Of a stretch of 64,000 nt of DNA, positions 1 to 12,200 are shown piece by piece. This stretch comes from Gonium pectorale (Eukaryota > Chlorophyta > Chlorophyceae > Chlamydomonadales > Volvocaceae), in contig LSYV01000007.1 of assembly GCA_001584585.1 (NCBI GenBank), positions 1,786,258 to 1,850,257 on the forward strand. Direction: 5' to 3'. Below the pieces are notes generated by a model, which was not told the origin of the DNA, ran no database searches, and worked only from the letters and a program-made list of their open reading frames with translations. The translations under genes were made by a program, and so were the position numbers. The number at the start of each line of letters is the position of its first letter. Position 1 is the first letter of the stretch.

Positions 1-262
1 AACTATGGCGACAAGCGGTCCGCCAACGGCGGACTCTGCCGAACTACACTCGGCGGGTGAGTTTCACAGCCGAGTGAAGGACAGATGAAGCACACCACGC
101 AGTTGCAGAGTTTTCGGGGTTTTCGGGGCGGCAGCAATTTTGACACATCCCTTCATTTGCTCTTCAATTTCAATCTCCCCTCGTCTGCATCAGGTTTGCG
201 CTGCCTCTGAACCCCTCACGACATTCGCTGTACCTTCCGAGCTTGCAGGCACCGGCTCTAAG
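1..262 (+). promoter_or_regulatory. Upstream region / 5' UTR of the EF-hand/VMO-I lectin gene
   Basis: No exon with convincing coding content is seen before the ATG at 263. The stretch should hold the promoter and 5' UTR of the gene that follows. I see no clear TATA box. The boundary with any gene to the left is outside the window. Confidence 0.4.
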
Positions 263-3200
263 ATGTCGAGGTCGCTGAGCGTCAAGGAGATTGTGCGGCA
301 GAGTGCGTATACGTATGGAGGGAGCTGCTGGAGAAGCTACGGAGGGGGGGGCAGGCCAGGCTACAGATGCTGCTGGACATGCGATGAGGCTTGCTGGCGT
401 ACGCGTGCGTGTGAACTTGCTACGCAATCGACTATACACGAGTGGCTGTGCACACGTGTGGGACGTTCGGAGTGTTAGCTTTCATTGGTGCTGTGGTAGG
501 TCTTCTAGGCGAATGAAGCCTGATGAGCAATATTTGAGCAATCAAGGGGCCCCTACCTGGCGGGCGGCGGCTTGTATGTGGCGGGCTGGATCTCGCGAAA
601 AAAGCCCTAACCCTTTTGCAAATTATTATCAATGTCGTCCCTGCTGTTTGCGTTGCCTTTTCGTCCCTCGATGCAGTTGGCTCCCAGAACCGGGACAAGA
701 AGCTAATGAAGATCCTCGAGGGTACGAGCATGCTGCCGGCGGTACCTCGCGCGCGCCTGCGCACCTTTATTTGTCATTTTTGCACGTGTGTGAGCTGTAC
801 GCTCACCTACCATGCGGTGCTTTCTTGTGCAAAATGGATCGGGCACAAGGAAAACAGGAACAGGGAAGCCATCTCATGTGCTTGGCTTCAATATATTTCG
901 GGTGTTTAAGTTTCTCCCATGATGCGGGTAACATTGCTGGCATAGGCAGTTCTTGCGTGTTCAGTGTGAATGCCTTGAACCCCTAGATAGCATCTACGTC
1001 TTGAACCTCCCCGGGCGCGAATATAGCCCTGAGCCCGCCCGCCCAGTCCCCATCGTGACGGCACGCGCCCTTTGAGCCCTGCTTTACATCTGCCTACAGA
1101 GCTGGACCGCGATGGCAGCGGCCAGATCGACGTGGCCGAGCTCATTGATCTGCTGGAGGATGTGCGCCGCGGCCGCAAGGAGCGGAAGTACATGTGCTTC
1201 GCCATGATTGCCATGTTCGTGTTTGGCATCGTCCTCATCGGTTCCATCATTGGCCTCACGTAAGCATCAGTGTCTGCACGCTTACCGTGTTACCTTTTAT
1301 TTGGTTGTCCGCTGTCCTTTACCTGCTGCTGGGCCTTCTAACAACAAATTCTTGTTTCCCCCGCTGCACGCCCCCTTCTCCCAGGTATGCCATGCTGTAC
1401 AGCCTCAAGGACACTGAGGCGAGAGCGCGGGCTGAGGGCTGACCGTTGGTGCATGTTCTGCCAGCGCATATAGTCGTATATGTGCATGTGTAACCTGTCC
1501 TTGTTGGAAACGTGATTGCTGTGAACGAAACGTAACCATGAGCGATGAATCCCAGTCTGGCCTTTTCAAGTCCCATCTCACGTGTGCGCATGACAAATGT
1601 ATTATCGGTACTGTTAATGTCGCCCCGTCTGTAAATGCTGGGAGGCTGCATCGACCATCGCGGTCTGGACTGTGGACTTCAAGCGGCCTGGTTTTGCCAC
1701 CTCACAACCCTCGCCCCTTGGAAACCGCCATTTGCAACCCAAAGGTCAAGGACGGCATCATGTTTGTCAAGAACTCGGACGGCTCGTCATTAGAGATCGT
1801 CCGCACGGGTTCAGCTGAGTTCAGCGTTGTGAACGGAGCCATGGTTCAACGAGCCGGTACGGCAGCTCCTAATACCACTGCAAACGTTCTTCAAACCGCA
1901 GCGTGAGTGGCTCTACTGACGCCGTCATGGGCGGGCAGGGTTGCCCTGAGCAATTGGTGCTTGCCAGCTGGGTGCTGCCGTTGTCGGTTTTCCCTTGAGG
2001 CACATGCGTGCGGGATTGCCTGTGACAGGCACTACTGAGTCACCAACCTTTGGGCACGTCTGCGGGACTGCCTGTGATAGCCACTAACACACCTCGGATG
2101 ACAATATGTATGGTTGCTTGTGCCGCATGTACCGTACATATATGTGCCATGTTCGTTCCGCCCGCCCGCAGTTACATGGGCACCCCTCAGTCGCTGAATA
2201 GCGAGATCGACATTGGGGAGCTGCTTGAGCTCAAGTATCTCCTGGTGCGTGCGTGTGATGAGGTGGCTGGCGTAACGTACGGCTCACACCCCAAGGGACA
2301 TCATCTTTGTAATCTTATGTCGTTGTCATACATAAGTACGTGAATGGTGCCTCACCACTGGCCAAGGTCCTGGGCTGGCAGCGGCATACGACATGAGCTT
2401 TCACCCCAGTTTGCCCGATTTGTCGCCCATCGATCTGCCCTCAGATCAACGGCACGGGCAAGGCGCAGCTGGGACTGGTAGTGCATGGTGTTGCGCGCGT
2501 TCCATTGGAGGGCAGCGTTCACGGAACCGTGCTGCACATCGTCACGGCGGCAGGTGCGTGCGCGGGTCACGCTTGCTTGGCGGCTCCAACAAGAGATAAT
2601 TGCAATTGAAGGGGCGCCAAAGGAAGCGTTAGTTTCAGCTCATTCCTATCAACGAGCTGGGCCAAGGCGCCATCGGGGCGTCCAACCGTTATATATTCCA
2701 GCAGTGGCATGCTTCAATTCAGCACCCGCCGCACATACTAAAAAGGTGGCACACACTTACTTCGTGCAGACATGCCGTTCCCACGCTGCACTTTGCTGTG
2801 CCTGATGGTTCGTTGAGGCTTAACTTATCATGAGCACCCGCAGGCACCATCACGCTGGATAGCACTGTCATCACCTTCTCCACCGCCATCGCAAACATTT
2901 TCGCCGAGGCGGGCTTCCGTGTTTCCGGCACCCGCCGCGCGCTCCTGGGTGAGCCAGCGTGCCATTAGGGGAGTGCAGCGCCAGCGTGTGCGGTTACAAC
3001 AGCTGGTCATTTTGGGGGGCGGGACGAACGTCACATGCCTTGCATTGTAGCCATCCGCCCTACTGCTGGAAACGTCGCTCCTTCGGGCGTGTATGACCGT
3101 AGGGGCGGGCACGCTCTTTTTCTGCAGATTTCTTTTTTTTTGCAGCATTCCGCATTTCACCACTCCACCGCTGTCAGAGCGTGCATGTGCCCCCATGTGT

Positions 3201-6200
3201 CCTTTCGCTTGACAACGCTGGAAACTGATGCCCTGTCGTACACCCCCACCCACCCATGTCATGAACAGGCTCATACGCCGTGCTGGGCTTCTTCAATACG
3301 ATCAAGGTGCAGAGTCAGGCTACATACAATGTCACATGGCTCGTGCGGGACGAGCGAGTTTTAACACCGTGTCGCTACCTGCACTTGACTGGCCTTCCCT
3401 CGGCTTTAGATGGGTTACAATCCATCCACACGCGTCGCATTCACATTCGCATACACGCTGTCTGGCACCAACCCATGGACACGTGCAGGATCTTTCCGCC
3501 GCCGGCAAGCCGCCAAGCCAGCCCGAGCCCAAGCTGCCCTCGGAGAACTTCGTCATGAAGCTCAAGGTGTGGCAGACTCATTACTAGGTTCATGTTGCTA
3601 AGAAACGGTTTCGGTAACGTTTGCATCATGCCGTCATGTATTTCACCGGCTACCCCGCCGCACACCTCCGTCGTCCAAGCACATACATACAGCGTATACC
3701 ATCACAAGGCAGGCCCCAGGTGCAACCAGGGCCTGACCTTTGGGCGCTCCTCCTTACGGGGTCACTTGTGACGTGCGCCAGCGGATACGGTAGAAGCTCT
3801 TCTCCATCCGTACTGTAGTCAACCATGCCATGCTGGCGTCCGCGCAGATTTACGAGCCCTGCGTCATCCCGGACCAGCCCAAGACCGACCGCTGCACCTA
3901 CGTGCCGCCCGAGACTGCCGGCTCCAGCGGCTACGCTCCCCCTCCGCCGTCCCCAATCGCCCCCTCGCCGCCCATGCTGGACCCCAACAGCACCCAGAAC
4001 GGCACCGGTAACGGCACTCGGCGTGCCCTGGCCTCGTCAGCGCCATCATCAGGCACCACTCGCCGCCGGCTCCACCACGCCTGGGTCGCCACCGCCCCAG
4101 CCCTCCACAGCAGTGAGGGCAGCAGCCACCGTCGCCGCCGCAACAGGTGGATGGGGAACGAAGTGCACTCTCCCAATGAATTGCGTGACAAGCAACTAGC
4201 TTGCTCACGTTGGCCTGGCAACGGCGGACCGCCTTTGCTAATTGCTCTTAACCACTCGGCGTGCGTAAATGATGCGGTGTGCAATACATACTGCCGAATA
4301 TCAAAGGCTGGAAGACCGAAATCGGATTTATGCGCTCATACCTCGCCCAACCCTTTCGCAGGGCCCTGGCAGGTGTGAGGGGCGGCGTATGGCGGTAGGA
4401 CGCAGTCTGCTCGTGGACGACAGCGCAATCTTGGGGTCAGAGGTCTCCGCGCGCACACACCATGCACTGTACATGGGAAAGCTGGTCTGCAAGCGGTTTA
4501 GGAAAAGGCTACGGCCCAAGCCCACGAGCTGTGCAGCTGTTGCCTGGCATGTTTGCTTGCATGCGTGCCAATGTTGACACCGTTTGTCGTACGCACGCAC
4601 GGCAGAGGAGGACACCCAGGACCTCGCCGGCGTGGAGCTTTATAAGGGATCTCGCTACATGACCCAGTGCGTGGGGCCGGCAGGGGGGACTTGAATCTTA
4701 GGTGAATTGGCGTTGATTGGGAAGAGCTGTGTGCGTCTGCATGTCCCTTCGGCAGACAGCTAGGCTCGTAAAGAACCGTGGTCTCAACTCGTTCTCAGGC
4801 AGAACTTGCAATAGTTCATCTGCACGCGCGCGCGTGATCGTTGCTACAACCCAGTCAGTCGCTGTGATCGGAGGGGCTCCCTGCTAGAGGCGTTCTCCGA
4901 CTGATACCGATGCCTGTTTTGCTAAACCCCACAGCCACGAGACCACTGTTTCATACAACGGCAAGATCCGTGTGATGTACGACTTCCCGATCTATCCGCT
5001 CTGGCAGAAGATCGAGGTCATGTCCGGAACGACCGTCTACTCCTGGCAGCAGAATGTGTGTATACCACGGGATCGGAATGGCGTTTGCATTCGCCGCACG
5101 TTAAACGGCACGGGGCGCAGCTAACGCATATGTTCGCCCGGCCGCGTTACCAACTACCACCACAGCAACGTACAAGCAACTGCACCGGTCTGGGTAAACA
5201 GTCTTGTGCGTCTAGGGCGGCATACGCCTAAGCCTGCATTCACGGTACCCAACCTTCGAATCCGTTCCATCCAATCTCATGGGCTGCCCGCTCGCTCTCT
5301 CATGCAGGTGCTCCCCGTGGGCAGCACAAACGAAGTTCTGCCGTACTTCTGCGGCAACTACTCGGCAGCCACTACTGGTGCGGCTGGCCTGAACGCCAGC
5401 AGCGTCCTCAACTACACCTACACCGGGATTGACTCGGTTGGGGACAAGTGAGTGGGCTATATTCAGTCCCAGTTGATAGCTTGTCAAGTTGTTTTTGTTT
5501 TCGTTCTGTGCTCGCCTGAAAGATATATATGTTATCGGGGCTTCAGCTGGAAATAAACGAACGTCGTCGTATGGATGTCATCGTGGGATTGGTTTGGGCC
5601 GCCATCCATGATCCTCGCGCGGGCGGGCGGCGAGGTGCTTGGCTGCTCGAACGTACTTCGGTTTTTGCAGTTGCCGGCTGGGCCTGGACCCCAACTCACG
5701 GTCGTTGCGGGAAGGCAATACAGCCTGCGGCCCTGATGAACTCTGCCACCTCCTCTGCACTCACAGCGCGATTGCCTCATGAATCCCCACGAGCAGGCTC
5801 GCACGTAACTTCGAGCTGAACGTGCTTCAGCTCTCGGACAAGACCGGCAAGACCGAGGTCATGCGGATTGTGAGTGACGGCCACTGCCACGGCCCTGAAC
5901 TTGCAACAGGAACACGACATAGAGACCCTGCGAAGTGCGTTACATCGCACCTCCTGTACTGCGTACGGACGTGCCCACACCACCTGTGGCTGGTGTGCCG
6001 GGTCGTTTCCCAGGGCATAGCTGAATGACATCTGTTCCGGTACCCTTGAAGGCGCCGGGTTCGTTCGTTTGATGTGTACGCAGGACTACTGGGACTCTCT
6101 GGACACCTACACGCCGCTGCGGTTTGAGTTTACCCACAAGGACATCGGTCAGTCGGTTAGAGGGTCTGGTTCGGTTGGTATGTGAGCGTTTGCTGCTTGT

Positions 6201-9200
6201 GGTGGGTCGTGTACATCATATGCGCTTGAGGTTTGCCGCTAGTCATCCAACACGCACCGGCGGCGCGTCCTGTAAACGGTCCAGTCGCTATGGTCCCTTT
6301 GTGCTCCTTGCCAGCCCTAAACTCCCACTCCCTCCAATGGGCCTGCAGGCACGGTGATGATCGACGTGGTTGAGATCCGCGCCATCACCGCCTCCAGCCC
6401 CGAGGCGCAGTCCGCCATGTTCGTGGCGCCGCTGGTGGCCAACGTCAACGCATCGTGCCCCAACGATCCAAGCCTTCCCCACCTGTCGTCGCCTTTTAAG
6501 GCCCGCGGTGCCGTCGTGTCGGCCGATATGCCCACCGGTGCGAATGCACTGCGGGGCAGCGTGCAGACAGTGCTTACAGGAGGATGGGTTGCAGCGAGCG
6601 AGGAAGGGAGCATGCAACCAAGCCAGCCCTCCATATGAGGCCAATCTGGGCCTCTCCGCCCACAGTATCGATCGGCTGTCTTTCTGCATGAGGAAGTCGG
6701 GTCTTGTTGGCAGAGTACCTGCAAGCTAGGCTGTGCGTGTTTGCCGCTCTATCTCACCGTTTAGGTGGGCTCTGCAGGCCCCGTAGGGCCGACTGTCTAT
6801 AAGGAGTGTGCTCGGCGCGCAGCTCCAGGGCAACATTGATTGGCAGCGAGCGACTGTCTTTTCTAACATAATCACCGCTGGACCATTCGTAGGGGCCGAC
6901 GCAACCACCGGCCGGCGCCTGATTGAGCAGTCAGTCGTTCTGGCGCACCAGTGGAACCAGCTGGACCACGAGAAGGGCACGGGTGACTGGCCGCAGTGGG
7001 CGCTCGACGTGTACGGCGGAGCGCACCCCACCAAGAGGACGGACGCCGCAGTCCGCCGGGTGAGCGCAGTGAGCCAGGGAGGTATGTGAGGCCATTTGCG
7101 CCAACACTTGTGCCTGCCGAACTGGGAGGTGTACACTGTGAGCTCTTAAGTGCAATTCTCCACCAGCTCAAGGACCCGAAGCCATGCTGATCCCATGTTT
7201 TTTTGGGTGGCGTGAGCATGGCACGTTTGTCATTGCACGGGCACGGACGCAGCTACTATCAGAATTAAATGGCAGCAAGGTCTGTGGATGTGCAATTGCA
7301 TGGTCATGCTCACAGCGCGCTGCAGTGACTCCCTCCTTGCGTCCTTCACGCGTACGCAGATGTTGGGGGATTGTGGCAGCAAGATGACCTTTGGAATGGA
7401 CATCGAACCCTGCGGATTCGACTATTGGGGCTATCAGTAAGTTTGCCGCCTCGAAGTCCTTGCTGCGAGTATCGAACATACCATTGCTTGCTTCTCCCTT
7501 CTCCTCCTCTCCGCTGTAGGAATGGCGCCTTTGGACTCAGTGTCCGCTGCGGAGGCAACGGTAAGCAAGTTATTACACCGTCTGCCGCCAACTGTTGATC
7601 CGTTAAATGTGCTCCGCGCATCAAACCCTCACTTAATGATCCACTTCCGTTTTGCACAGTTGGGCCCGTTGAGGTTGAAGGCTCTCTGGAGCTCGACACC
7701 TGTAAGTGTTGCTCACATTCGTGGATGGGCCCGTACGCAAGAGGTGTCAGGAGAGTGTTTCCCTGTCCAAACTTGTGACTAGAGCAACTTGTGTCCAAGC
7801 TTCGTTTTATGGTGACTTAGCAAGTCTGGACCTCGCTCACATCATCCCTTGACGCATGCGGACTGAGGCTGCTAATCGGTCATCGCCTCCAACATGGCGC
7901 TTGTATGTCGTCCATTTACGTACGTTTTCCGCAGGCGACTCCAAGATCAAGGGCTGCCTCACGATCGGTGTTGGGCTGCCCGATGATAACTGGCTGGTCA
8001 AGAAGGCAGGTCATGGGTGCGGGCCACGGATACGGGTAGCATGGTGGCAGGGGTTTGCGAGACGGGGACTGCGTTGACAGTGCAACCGATGCATGGCCCT
8101 TACTTCACGTATATGCGATGCGTGCCGCGTACAGCAGTAGAGAACGACTGGCATGCCCGCAGATCGGCATCGACCTGTCCATTGAGTTCGCCTCGGCTTG
8201 CGTTGGCTACAACTACAAGGAGAAGTACTTCTTCATCGAGGCGTCACTCATGTGAGTATCTCATGGATGCGCAAAGGTAGGATGGCTTCTGTGGTACGCG
8301 CCGTCGGCGTGCCATGTCTGCTTTGTCCGAGTTATATTCAAACACATGGCTTTGGCCCATCAATAATACTGAAGTTGCCAGTTAAAAACAGTACGTTACA
8401 AACGTGTTACTGGTAAGGACAGCCGGCGCACTTGGACGGTCCACATAGGCCTTACGGACGGACGTGTTTCCTGCTGTGCGCTGAACGAACCTGCACGCAT
8501 CTTGCCTCCCCGCTATCCCCCTATATCCCCGCCCCAACTCCTCAGCCTCAACCTCATCATTTTCAAGGTTGAGCTGAGCATGGAGATGGATTTCAGCTCG
8601 TGCTGCATCTGGATTGCATCCGTAAGTTGCGGCTCGAGTACGCTCGGATGTGCTCTTGCGGCGGAAGTGTTAAAGGGCGGGTGTGCCCATCTTCTGGGGA
8701 AAGGGGACCTGCCTGCGCCGTCTCCTATTCAAGTGGATAGAGCAGTCGGCATTGTGGTCTGCAAGGCAGGTGTCACACCAGACATAAGTATGACTGATAC
8801 CTTAAATAAGGCCAGCTCTCCCTTTCGCCTCTCCCTCGCTCCAGGTCAACCTTGAGGCGTCTGTTGGCGTGAGCTTCTTTAACATCTGGGTCACAGTTGG
8901 CGACATCGATATTGTGACGGATGTGTACCTCCGGGTGCGTTTCCTCGCGCCTGCTTACTTGCCTGGGCACCGCAAAACTGACACTTGTTGCTGTCATGTT
9001 TAGGGCAACCCCGAGAAGCAGGATGAAACGGAGAACCCCACTGGTGAGTGCGCAAATCACGTCACTAGTCCACTTACACGTGTGCTACGTATATATACCT
9101 GCATGGATGGGCGCTCCCACTAAATCTGTCTAGCTGCTGCCTCTGCTGGCACATACAGCACGTGCCGGCCAGGGAGGCGGCAGGAGAAAGCTTAAGCAGT

Positions 9201-12200
9201 GCAAGTGGAAGGCCCCTATCTGCGCGTGCCTTTTTCGCACATGCTTCTGGCTCAGACCGAAACTAAACGACCTGTATTTGTCGGTTCCTAATGCAGCGCT
9301 CAACCTTGCGACGGGCTGGATGAGCGTCGCGGATGGTGAGTTGGGACGGCGTAGCGCCATCACGAGGGGCCCCGGGACGAGTGGGGAAAGAGAAGTGGAT
9401 ATTCAGTGCTCTTTGCATCAGCTCGATCGCAACCGCTCTCTCTGAGATGTCTAACAACTGCCCGCAGGCTACTGGGGCGACTGGAACAAGCTGTCATACC
9501 CCTGTAGCAAGTTTGCGTACAATGCGGTACGTGCGTGCAGTACAGCTTTCGGTCGTGCACGCTAGGCCCGATATGACATGATCTGGATTGTGCGGCTAGC
9601 TCGCTCCGTAGCATCTACCGGTGGGCTTTCAGCGATGCGATTGCTGCCATTTTCTCAACGTAAGCGCGCGTCGGATTGGGCAATGGGCTATGGAGGGGCA
9701 ATACACGCCTAGTGACCCAATACTGTCGAGGACGACGTTTTAACTGTGCCAATGCGTTTGCCTTGCACAGGACAAGGGCTCGATGGAGGTGCTTGGTCTG
9801 CCCATGAACAGTTACCAGCTGCGTATGGAGGCTCCGCAGGGCGGCGGTGACGACACGGCCCTGAACGGCATCAGTGTTGGCTGCATGACGGGCACGGCCA
9901 ACACCCTCGAGAGCGGCGACGGGTAAATGCTTGTAGGGAAGATTGTGCACGGCAAGTTCGTTCGTTGTATCCGGGGTGAAACACTGCGACCCCGGATGGA
10001 TGGTTTCCCATCTATGCTCCCTGAATTCCTTTGGGCCCGATCTGGCTCTGAAGCCTGTGCTGTGCGTGCGGTGAAGGTTCTGGGGCGACTGGTCCTCGTC
10101 AGCGTCCTGCCCGACCGGTGGATACTTCGTTGGAGCCAAGATGCGCATCGAGAGCCCTGGAGGCGACGACACGGCGGCCAACTCCATCGTCTTCACCTGC
10201 AGCAACAACCGCGGCAATGAGGTCAACGCGCACAGCGGCTTCTGGGGAGAGTGAGTTCGTTGATAAGTTGGTCAGGGGAAGCATTTACGTATAAAAGCTA
10301 GATGAGCGTTAATACCACATCCCTCGCAGCTGGACCGGCTGGACGTACTGCCCGGGCGATACCTACATCTGCGGTCTGCAGGTCCGAGTCGAGACGCCCG
10401 GCGGTGATGACACTGGTGGGTCGCTGGGAACGGGCTTCAGACATGCCCTCAACCAGGACCTGAGGTCTGCCGTACGTTGAATAGCTGGCCCGCGACGCTT
10501 GTATGCGCTTGTGCATGTGCATGTGTTCATGGCATCCAGGCGCTTGTGCATATGTTGGGAACAGGTCAAGACCATTAGGGTGGCCGCGCCCCGGCCGTGA
10601 GCTCGTTGTCATGCGTGCTGCAAGGCGTGTTTGCCCTGGTCGCCTCGGGTGTGTGCGCTGACACCACCTCCCCGGGCGTGCAATGGCGGCGTGTGCCTAT
10701 ACATGCGCAGCGTTGAACGGCCTTCGCATCGCGTGCTGCAACTTCCCGACCAACACCGAGACGGCTGTTACCAGTGCGGGCCCCATCAAGACCGGCACCA
10801 CCAGCGGAACGACCTGTCTGGACATCACGTAAGGCGCGACTCGGGAGTCTCGGGATGTGGGCTGGGATGGGGAGTGGCTATATATCTAGAGATTTGTCTG
10901 TTTGGCTTCATCGAAAAATTTAATAGGAGATACATACTCTGTACGTAGTAAGCACATTCTCGCCACTTTGCACATCACACTCGTGATGAACTCGCGCTGT
11001 ACACAGCCTGGTGGACACGCCTCCACCTAGCCACCGTTTGTCCCTCTCCCCTCCAGCAACGACAATCAGAACCCAGGCACCTACATCCAGCAGTACGAAT
11101 GCAAGGATGCTGCTGCGCAATTTTTTACTTTCACCGCGACTGGTGAGTGAATGGATGGAAAGCCTAGTGAACTGATGGGCATTGAAGGTCCTGCGACTGT
11201 GATAGCCTACCCGCAGGCATGGCGAGGTCGTGTACACCATCATAATTGCGTCTGCCTTCGACCGCCGCTCACAAGCCCTCCTGTCCTACGTACCCGCCGA
11301 GTGCCCTCGCTCTGCCTGTTGTACGCTTCCTCCACCCCCTCCCATGCAGCTACGGGTGCTTACACCATCACGTCCATGCCAAAGGGCCTCTGCTTCACGG
11401 TCCAGAACGGCGGCGCCGGCTATGGCACTCGCGTCATCCTGAACAACTGCGTCAACGGCGCCCGGAACCAGGCCTGGTCTATCGTGCCCGCCGGCGCCGG
11501 AATTTTCACCATTAGCCCCACCCACGCGTCCGGTAGGCTTGGTAGCAACGGAGGCTAATCCGGGTTACGTGCCCTGCGAAACCAGTGAACGCTGGATGAG
11601 ATGATCGAAAATAGGCACGAGCAAGATCAGCAAGGTCATGGTGCACCTCTGATTGAGCCTCCCTTCTTCACCGGTCCCGACTCACAGGCATGTGCTTGGA
11701 CATTAGCGGCTCATCCAGCGCGAACGGCGCGACTGTTCAGGTACCGTCCCAGGCTTTGCCTGTGATATTTATTTCTCATGTGCGGTTAAGTCTTTTGAGT
11801 GCTGATGAATGCCCGTGTGTGCCCAGCCTTGCTCAAATCTGCTTATCCGCCCACTTACACACTCGCATCTTGCCCATCCAATCAACCTACCGCCCTCCAC
11901 TCGTCCGCCCGCCTTCCTCCCTCATCCAATTGGGACCCGTAGATCTGGGGTGAGTAATATGCAGGGTTGCGTTATGCGGCACTGGGGCGTAGGGTGGAGT
12001 GTATTTGGGCTCGATTGATTGTCGGGCACGAAGTCTCTGACCAGTCAAAATCAACAACTAACCACTTACCACCACAACTGACCATGACCCTCCCCGCGCG
12101 CCTTGTACCCAAATGCGCAGGCTGCAATCAGACCCCTGCCCAGGTGAGCAGGACACGGTGGTGATTGATGATAAGGACTGCGCGCCGTCGGCACATACGA

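Noticed and set aside
2770..2806. Short exon after GTGCAG at 2770 in the lectin gene
   Set aside because: Including it breaks the phase to the next exon (2844), whereas exon 7 joins exon 8 directly in frame.
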